NCBI RefSeq assembly: GCF_021401085.1
Contig: NZ_JACBFP010000009.1
Location: 1-64,000, forward strand
Length of the DNA stretch: 64,000 nucleotides
DNA from: Chryseobacterium sp. R2A-55
GTDB lineage: Bacteria; Bacteroidota; Bacteroidia; Flavobacteriales; Weeksellaceae
Reading direction: 5' to 3'
The notes below the pieces were generated by a model. That model did not search any database and was not told the DNA's origin. It was given only the letters and a program-made list of their open reading frames with translations. Positions 58,185 through 64,000 of the stretch are shown here, one piece after another. Positions within the stretch are counted from its first letter, which is position 1, and each line of letters begins with the position of its first letter. Made by a program: the position numbers and the translations under genes.

Positions 58185-60545
58185 ATGAAACTCAAATCTT
58201 TTGCATTTTTTCTTTTTTGTTCAATTTTCGGCTTTGCCCAAAACATTCAGAACAACCCTACAAGCAATCATGGGAACAAATTCGAACAACTCGGAACAAT
58301 TTTGCCTACTCCGAATGTGTACAGAACCGCTTCCGGAGCTCCTGGACATCAATATTGGCAACAACGGGCAGATTACGAAATCAATGCATATCTGGATGAA
58401 GAAAAATTGAATCTGAAAGGATCAGAAACCATTACCTATTACAATAATTCACCCGACGATTTGGAATATTTATGGCTTCAATTAGATGAAAATCAACAAT
58501 CTAGTATAAAAAATGCTAATTATCAGTCTTCTTCCACTCTTCCGGAATTTTCCACCACCGACCGTTTGCGGACCACGGATTTGCCTGCAAAAGACAATGG
58601 TCTCGGTGTAAATATTGAAAAGGTGACCGATGCTTCAGGAAAGCCAATTCCTTATTACATCAATAAAACCATGATGAGAATCGATTTGCCGCAAATCCTG
58701 AAATCAAAAGAAAAAATCACTTTCAAAATCGAATGGAATTACAATATTCCCGACCGAATGAAAAACGGCGGACGGGGTGGTTATGAGTTTTTCCCGGAAG
58801 ACGGCAATCATCTTTTTACGATGACGCAATGGTTTCCCAGAATGTGCGTTTATAGTGATTTCAAAGGTTGGCAAAATAATCAATTCACCGGTAGAGGAGA
58901 ATTTGCACTGGTTTTCGGAAATTACAAAGTGACCATGAATGTTCCTGCAGATCATGTGGTAGCAGGAACAGGTGAATGTCAAAATTACGCAAATGTGCTC
59001 TCATCCGCACAGCTAGCACGTTATAAACAGGCGGAAAATTCAAGCGAACCAATTGAAATTGTGACCTTGGACGAAGCAAAAAAAGCGGAAAAAGTGAAGT
59101 CAAAAGAAAGAAAAACCTGGATATTCGAAGCGAAGGATGTTCGGGATTTCGCTTGGACCTCATCCAGAAAATTTATCTGGGATGGAATGCGGGTGACGAT
59201 TCCTGAAAACGGAAACAAGGTAATGGCCATGAGTCTTTATCCAAAGGAAGCATATGGACTTTACCGCAAATTTTCCACGAAAGCAGTGGCACATACCATT
59301 CTGACCTACTCGGAATATACCATTCCATACCCATATCCTGTTGCACAATCGGTGGAGGCCGCAAACGGAATGGAATATCCTATGATTTGCTTCAATTTCG
59401 GAAGGACGGAGAAAGACGGAACCTATTCCGAAGGAACAAAAAATGGAATGATTGGGGTGATCATCCATGAAGTTGGACATAACTTTTTCCCCATGATCAT
59501 CAATTCCGATGAAAGACAATGGAGTTGGATGGATGAAGGTCTGAATACCTTCGTGGAATACCTCACCGAAGAAAGGTGGGACAATAAATTCCCGTCAAGA
59601 AGAGGTCCCGCTCACACCATAGTTGATTATATGAAACTTCCGAAAGATCAGCTGGAACCCATTATGGTGAATTCCGAAAACATTAATCAGTTCGGTCCAA
59701 ATGCCTATTCTAAACCGGCTACTGGATTGAACATTCTTCGCGAAACCATTATGGGAAGGGAGCTTTTTGACAAAGCATTTAAAACTTATGCCAAAAGATG
59801 GGCATTCAAGCATCCGGAACCTGCAGATTTTTTCCGAACTATGAATGATGCAAGTGCGGAAAACCTTGATTGGTTTTGGAGAGGGTGGTTCTATGGCATC
59901 GACCCGGTAGATATCTCCATTGACAAAGTGACAATGGCCACCCCAGAATTTGACGTGGATCCAAAACCTAGAGAAAGAAGTTATACCCTAGATAAACCGC
60001 AGATCAATAGTTTTGAAGATATTAGCAAAATCAGAAATCGCGAAGACAAAAACATCCAATTTTACACCGATGTTGACAAAGAAACCCGAGATTTCTACTG
60101 GAGATACGCCAGAGGTTTAGAAAAAGTGGATACCAATAAAAAGTACACGGTCAAGTCAGACAACACCGAAAAACCAAGCCCGGCAGATATTGAAAGATTA
60201 AAAAATATCCGGGCATATCAAATTGATTTCAGTAACAAAGGCGGCTTGGTGATGCCGATTATTTTGGAATTCACTTTTGAGGACGGAACCAAACTCAATG
60301 ACAAAATCCCAGCACAAATCTGGAGAAAAGACGAAAATAAAGTTTCCAAAACTTATTATTTTGACAAAAAGTTAAAATCCATCCAGCTCGACCCGAAGCT
60401 TGAAACTGCTGATATAGACACTTCCAATAATTTTTGGGGCGAAATCGCAGTGCCGGCATCAAAATTCAACGTTTTCAAACAAAAACTGGATGGTTCGGCA
60501 AGAGGAGCAGCGAAAGGAATGGTGAATCCGATGCAGGCAAAGTAA
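58185..60545 (+). CDS. M1 family zinc metallopeptidase, secreted
   Basis: A 786-residue gluzincin aminopeptidase-like protein with a signal peptide (ends FGFAQ). The zinc site HEVGHNFFPMI begins near residue 428 (HExxH), with the third ligand Glu451 in WMDEGLNTFVEYL, exactly 18 residues after the motif. The N-terminal beta domain (YEINAYLDEEKLNLKGSETI) fits the M1 fold, and the exopeptidase motif normally reading GxMEN is GMEYP here. The C-terminal part has a second beta domain ending in a basic stretch. It acts in the periplasm or at the surface. It follows the HupE-like gene in the conserved DUF6702-HupE-M1 group. Confidence 0.9.
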   Translation: MKLKSFAFFLFCSIFGFAQNIQNNPTSNHGNKFEQLGTILPTPNVYRTASGAPGHQYWQQRADYEINAYLDEEKLNLKGSETITYYNNSPDDLEYLWLQLDENQQSSIKNANYQSSSTLPEFSTTDRLRTTDLPAKDNGLGVNIEKVTDASGKPIPYYINKTMMRIDLPQILKSKEKITFKIEWNYNIPDRMKNGGRGGYEFFPEDGNHLFTMTQWFPRMCVYSDFKGWQNNQFTGRGEFALVFGNYKVTMNVPADHVVAGTGECQNYANVLSSAQLARYKQAENSSEPIEIVTLDEAKKAEKVKSKERKTWIFEAKDVRDFAWTSSRKFIWDGMRVTIPENGNKVMAMSLYPKEAYGLYRKFSTKAVAHTILTYSEYTIPYPYPVAQSVEAANGMEYPMICFNFGRTEKDGTYSEGTKNGMIGVIIHEVGHNFFPMIINSDERQWSWMDEGLNTFVEYLTEERWDNKFPSRRGPAHTIVDYMKLPKDQLEPIMVNSENINQFGPNAYSKPATGLNILRETIMGRELFDKAFKTYAKRWAFKHPEPADFFRTMNDASAENLDWFWRGWFYGIDPVDISIDKVTMATPEFDVDPKPRERSYTLDKPQINSFEDISKIRNREDKNIQFYTDVDKETRDFYWRYARGLEKVDTNKKYTVKSDNTEKPSPADIERLKNIRAYQIDFSNKGGLVMPIILEFTFEDGTKLNDKIPAQIWRKDENKVSKTYYFDKKLKSIQLDPKLETADIDTSNNFWGEIAVPASKFNVFKQKLDGSARGAAKGMVNPMQAK

Positions 60546-60917
60546 AGACCCGATTGGTCACATGTCCCGAATTAAAGTAATTGAGTGGGGAGTGGATTAG
60601 TAATTTACGGATTTCGGGGGAAACAACTGAACAAAAAACAGAATTCCAGAACCCCTTAGTAGTTGTATTTATGTAGAAAGGATTCCAACCCAATCGATCA
60701 GAACTCCCCAGGAATTCAATATTTTAATAACAGCACTAAAAATATCAAAGTCATTTCCATCTGCGAAATGGCTTTTTTTCTGCCAAAATTTCACCATTAA
60801 TAATTAAAATCTGCCATTTTTTAACTTCCATCCTGCATCTTTCATCTTCCAACTCCTTTGGCAAAGTTTTCGTGAACAAAAAGTCAACTTCAAAAACTTT
60901 ATTAAAAATTAAATATT
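60546..60917. other. Intergenic stretch between the M1 peptidase gene and groES
   Basis: About 370 bases. It holds a terminator-like hairpin (60752-60780) and, after it, a C/T-rich stretch with repeated CATCTT-like words (about 60821-60855). No CIRCE element and no clear TAnnTTTG box were found before groES. No gene is seen. Confidence 0.55.
60752..60780 (+). terminator. Intrinsic terminator upstream of groES
   Basis: CATTTC and GAAATG form a 6-bp stem with a 7-nt loop, followed after GC by seven Ts. It lies about 200 nt after the M1 stop. Confidence 0.65.
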
Positions 60918-61196
60918 ATGTCAGTAAATTTCAAACCATTATCAGACAGAGTTTTGGTGGAGCCCAATGCGGCCGAAACAACCACAGCATCAGGAATTAT
61001 TATTCCGGATACGGCGAAAGAGAAACCCCAGGAAGGAACTGTTGTTGCGGTGGGGCCAGGTAAAAAGGACGAACCTACCACGGTGAAGGTGGGGGATAAA
61101 GTTCTTTATGGAAAATACTCAGGTTCAGAATTAAAACTCGACGGTAAGGATTATTTAATTGTAAGAGAGGGAGATCTTTTAGGGATTATTGGATAA
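60918..61196 (+). CDS. groES: Co-chaperonin GroES
   Basis: A 92-residue GroES, the seven-subunit lid of GroEL. Typical parts are [20 protein letters not shown], the mobile loop with [16 protein letters not shown] and the end GDLLGIIG. It is followed by groEL after 80 nt in the usual order. No heat-shock operator of the CIRCE type is seen upstream, consistent with other control in Bacteroidota. Confidence 0.97.
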   Translation: MSVNFKPLSDRVLVEPNAAETTTASGIIIPDTAKEKPQEGTVVAVGPGKKDEPTTVKVGDKVLYGKYSGSELKLDGKDYLIVREGDLLGIIG

Positions 61197-61264
61197 AAGA
61201 ATCAACCTTCAATAATCAGGAAATTCAAAAATAGAAAATCTAGACTCGCGGGTCTAGTTCTTAA

Positions 61265-62899
<1,635 letters not shown>

Positions 62900-62936
62900 G
62901 AAGCGGGAAGCCGAATACAGAAACGTCATAAATTTA

Positions 62937-62970
62937 AATCCGTTCAGAATTTTCTGAGCGGATTTTTTTT
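62937..62970 (+). terminator. Intrinsic terminator of groES-groEL
   Basis: AATCCGTTCAGA and TCTGAGCGGATT pair over twelve positions (one G-T pair) with a short loop, followed by eight Ts. Confidence 0.9.
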
Positions 62971-63136
62971 ATTACTCTGATTCCTGAAGTTTTTCATTGA
63001 GCAGCAGCAGTTTTCTAATAACTTACTGAAAGTCAAAATTCATGTCGTGACCCTTTATCGTTCGAGGAACGAAGAAATACCGATTTATTTTTTAGGGATT
63101 TGAAAATAGTTGGTCGCAGCAAAAAAATCCATTTCT

Positions 63137-64000
63137 TCAGAGAGGGCAAAAACTTCCATGATTTGCTGCCAACCTTCGAGAATGAAAAGAAACCTGTCTT
63201 CCCTTTTTTTTCATCCAATTGTTATAAAATGAAAAGTGGGTCTCCTCAATCAAATTTTTGAGGTTTTCTTTGATCTTTGTTTTTTCCTCCTTCCCTACAA
63301 AGTCATATTTCACAAAATAGTACAGAATTGAAAAATATTTTGTGCAACCGCAATAAAGATTATCTAAAACCACATCATTCAAATACTGGAGTGAATTTTC
63401 CCTGTCTCCTATTTTAAAGTAAGCGACAGCGCAGAGAATCTTCAAACTTTCGGCGTGACTAAGCAGGCGCTCTTCAGGCAAAATGCTGCAGTCGGGAATT
63501 TTCTGTTCGGTGTTGTTTTCAATTAGCCATTTGATTTCAGCTGTTTTATCGGTAAAGATGAGGTACTCTAAAATGACATTTTCAAAACTGAAAACGGAAT
63601 GAATCGAGCCCGGAAGATAGAGTCTTCTTGAAACCAGCATCTCTGCATACACTTCCTGAAACATTTTGTCATCACCCTTAAGCCAGGAATACAGCAGCTG
63701 AACCCCAAATTTCCTTCCGGCGAAAACCATGGAGACCTCTTCTGTTACTTCTGTTTCTGCAATTTTCCGATGATAAAGTTCCATAAATTCCGGGTTTTCG
63801 GAGAGAAATGCACCCATGAACATAAAACTGTAGGCAAATATTTTCGCTTCGTTGTTTCGGTGAAATTTCAGATAATCCTGAAAATATTGCACATACGCAC
63901 CTGCAATCATATCGCGCATGGGATGTTCTTCGATAAAGAATTTTCTCACCAGTGGATATTTCATCATTTTGCAATGAAGTGAAATCAACATGGTGGGAGA
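63137..64000 (-). CDS. Unrecognised helical protein, cut by the window edge, frameshifted at its 3' end
   Basis: The frame is open from the window edge; the first visible ATG is at 63991, with three open codons before it, so the true start may lie outside. About 285 residues are visible, mostly helical and rich in aromatic and charged residues (FLKFHRNNEAKIFAYSFMF is near the start if read with its Tyr-Gln-Asp context). I do not recognise the family. At 63204-63211 there is a run of eight As (minus strand). With eight As the protein ends after an odd basic tail (GRQVSFHSRRLAANHGSFC). With seven, it continues with a protein-like segment (EGWQQIMEVFALSEEM) to a TAA at 63085-63087. A frameshift or sequencing error is likely. 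Confidence 0.7.
   Translation of the reverse strand, partial: SPTMLISLHCKMMKYPLVRKFFIEEHPMRDMIAGAYVQYFQDYLKFHRNNEAKIFAYSFMFMGAFLSENPEFMELYHRKIAETEVTEEVSMVFAGRKFGVQLLYSWLKGDDKMFQEVYAEMLVSRRLYLPGSIHSVFSFENVILEYLIFTDKTAEIKWLIENNTEQKIPDCSILPEERLLSHAESLKILCAVAYFKIGDRENSLQYLNDVVLDNLYCGCTKYFSILYYFVKYDFVGKEEKTKIKENLKNLIEETHFSFYNNWMKKKGRQVSFHSRRLAANHGSFCPL

Noticed and set aside
60821-60917. Heat-shock operator (CIRCE) before groES
   Set aside because: No TTAGCACTC-N9-GAGTGCTAA-like inverted repeat is present; only C/T-rich words are seen.

Overview
The window looks like a chromosomal segment of a Bacteroidota bacterium of class Flavobacteriia, most likely the Chryseobacterium/Kaistella group (Weeksellaceae). 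The evidence is the clade-typical gene set (DUF6089-uppS-bamA-skp-skp, DUF3276, DUF2851, DUF4254, DUF4292, DUF6702-HupE-M1, SusC/SusD, bacillithiol genes bshA and bshB1), moderately AT-rich DNA, and many promoters of the Bacteroidota form TTG-N17-23-TAnnTTTG. It is almost entirely chromosomal core. The only mobile-element trace is the tail of an IS5-like transposase at the left edge, next to a truncated membrane-protein gene.

Layout: 1-3.7 kb is the end of a polysaccharide locus (transposase tail, gene remnant, Wza-like lipoprotein, Wzc-like tyrosine kinase). 3.9-9.3 kb is the outer-membrane biogenesis operon (DUF6089, UppS, BamA, two Skp/OmpH chaperones). 9.4-12.3 kb holds a thioesterase, RfbD, a secreted unknown, BshB1 and tRNA-His. 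12.4-19.7 kb holds DUF3276, an ABC exporter, NusB, a DUF1573 lipoprotein, YajC, an AspT-type transporter and DUF2851. 19.8-24.8 kb holds BshA, a NagZ-like GH3 enzyme, a lipoprotein, DeoD and RibA. 24.9-31.7 kb holds two minus-strand operons: DUF4292-EnvC-TatA-DUF4254-lipoprotein, and flippase-Dut-nucleotidyltransferase. 31.8-38.8 kb holds PyrC, an M16 protease, a DECR1-like reductase, tRNA-Gln and RecA. 38.8-44.7 kb holds an alkyltransferase-like protein, a deoxyhypusine synthase homologue, a GreA/Rnk-like factor with an unusual leader, ArfB, MenE and ArgS. 44.8-49.3 kb is a SusCD pair. 49.4-56 kb holds RnhB, YidC, PyrG, YceI and RadA. 56-60.5 kb holds AcpH, DUF6702, HupE and an M1 peptidase. 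60.9-64 kb holds GroES-GroEL and an unrecognised gene cut by the window edge.

Functionally the window is dominated by envelope assembly (UppS, BamA, Skp, YidC, YajC, TatA, EnvC-like, Wza/Wzc, flippase), thiol and DNA protection (bacillithiol, ATL protein, RecA, RadA) and nucleotide metabolism (PyrC, PyrG, Dut, DeoD, RibA).

No clearly new multi-gene system is visible. The best candidates for something undescribed are: a 37-codon open frame behind a good promoter, followed by hairpins, upstream of the GreA/Rnk-like gene (41.1-41.4 kb); a homopolymer frameshift in the last gene that hides a plausible C-terminus; an intergenic island with a perfect 15-bp inverted repeat (39.2-39.4 kb); and a palindrome placed exactly between the promoter boxes of acpH.
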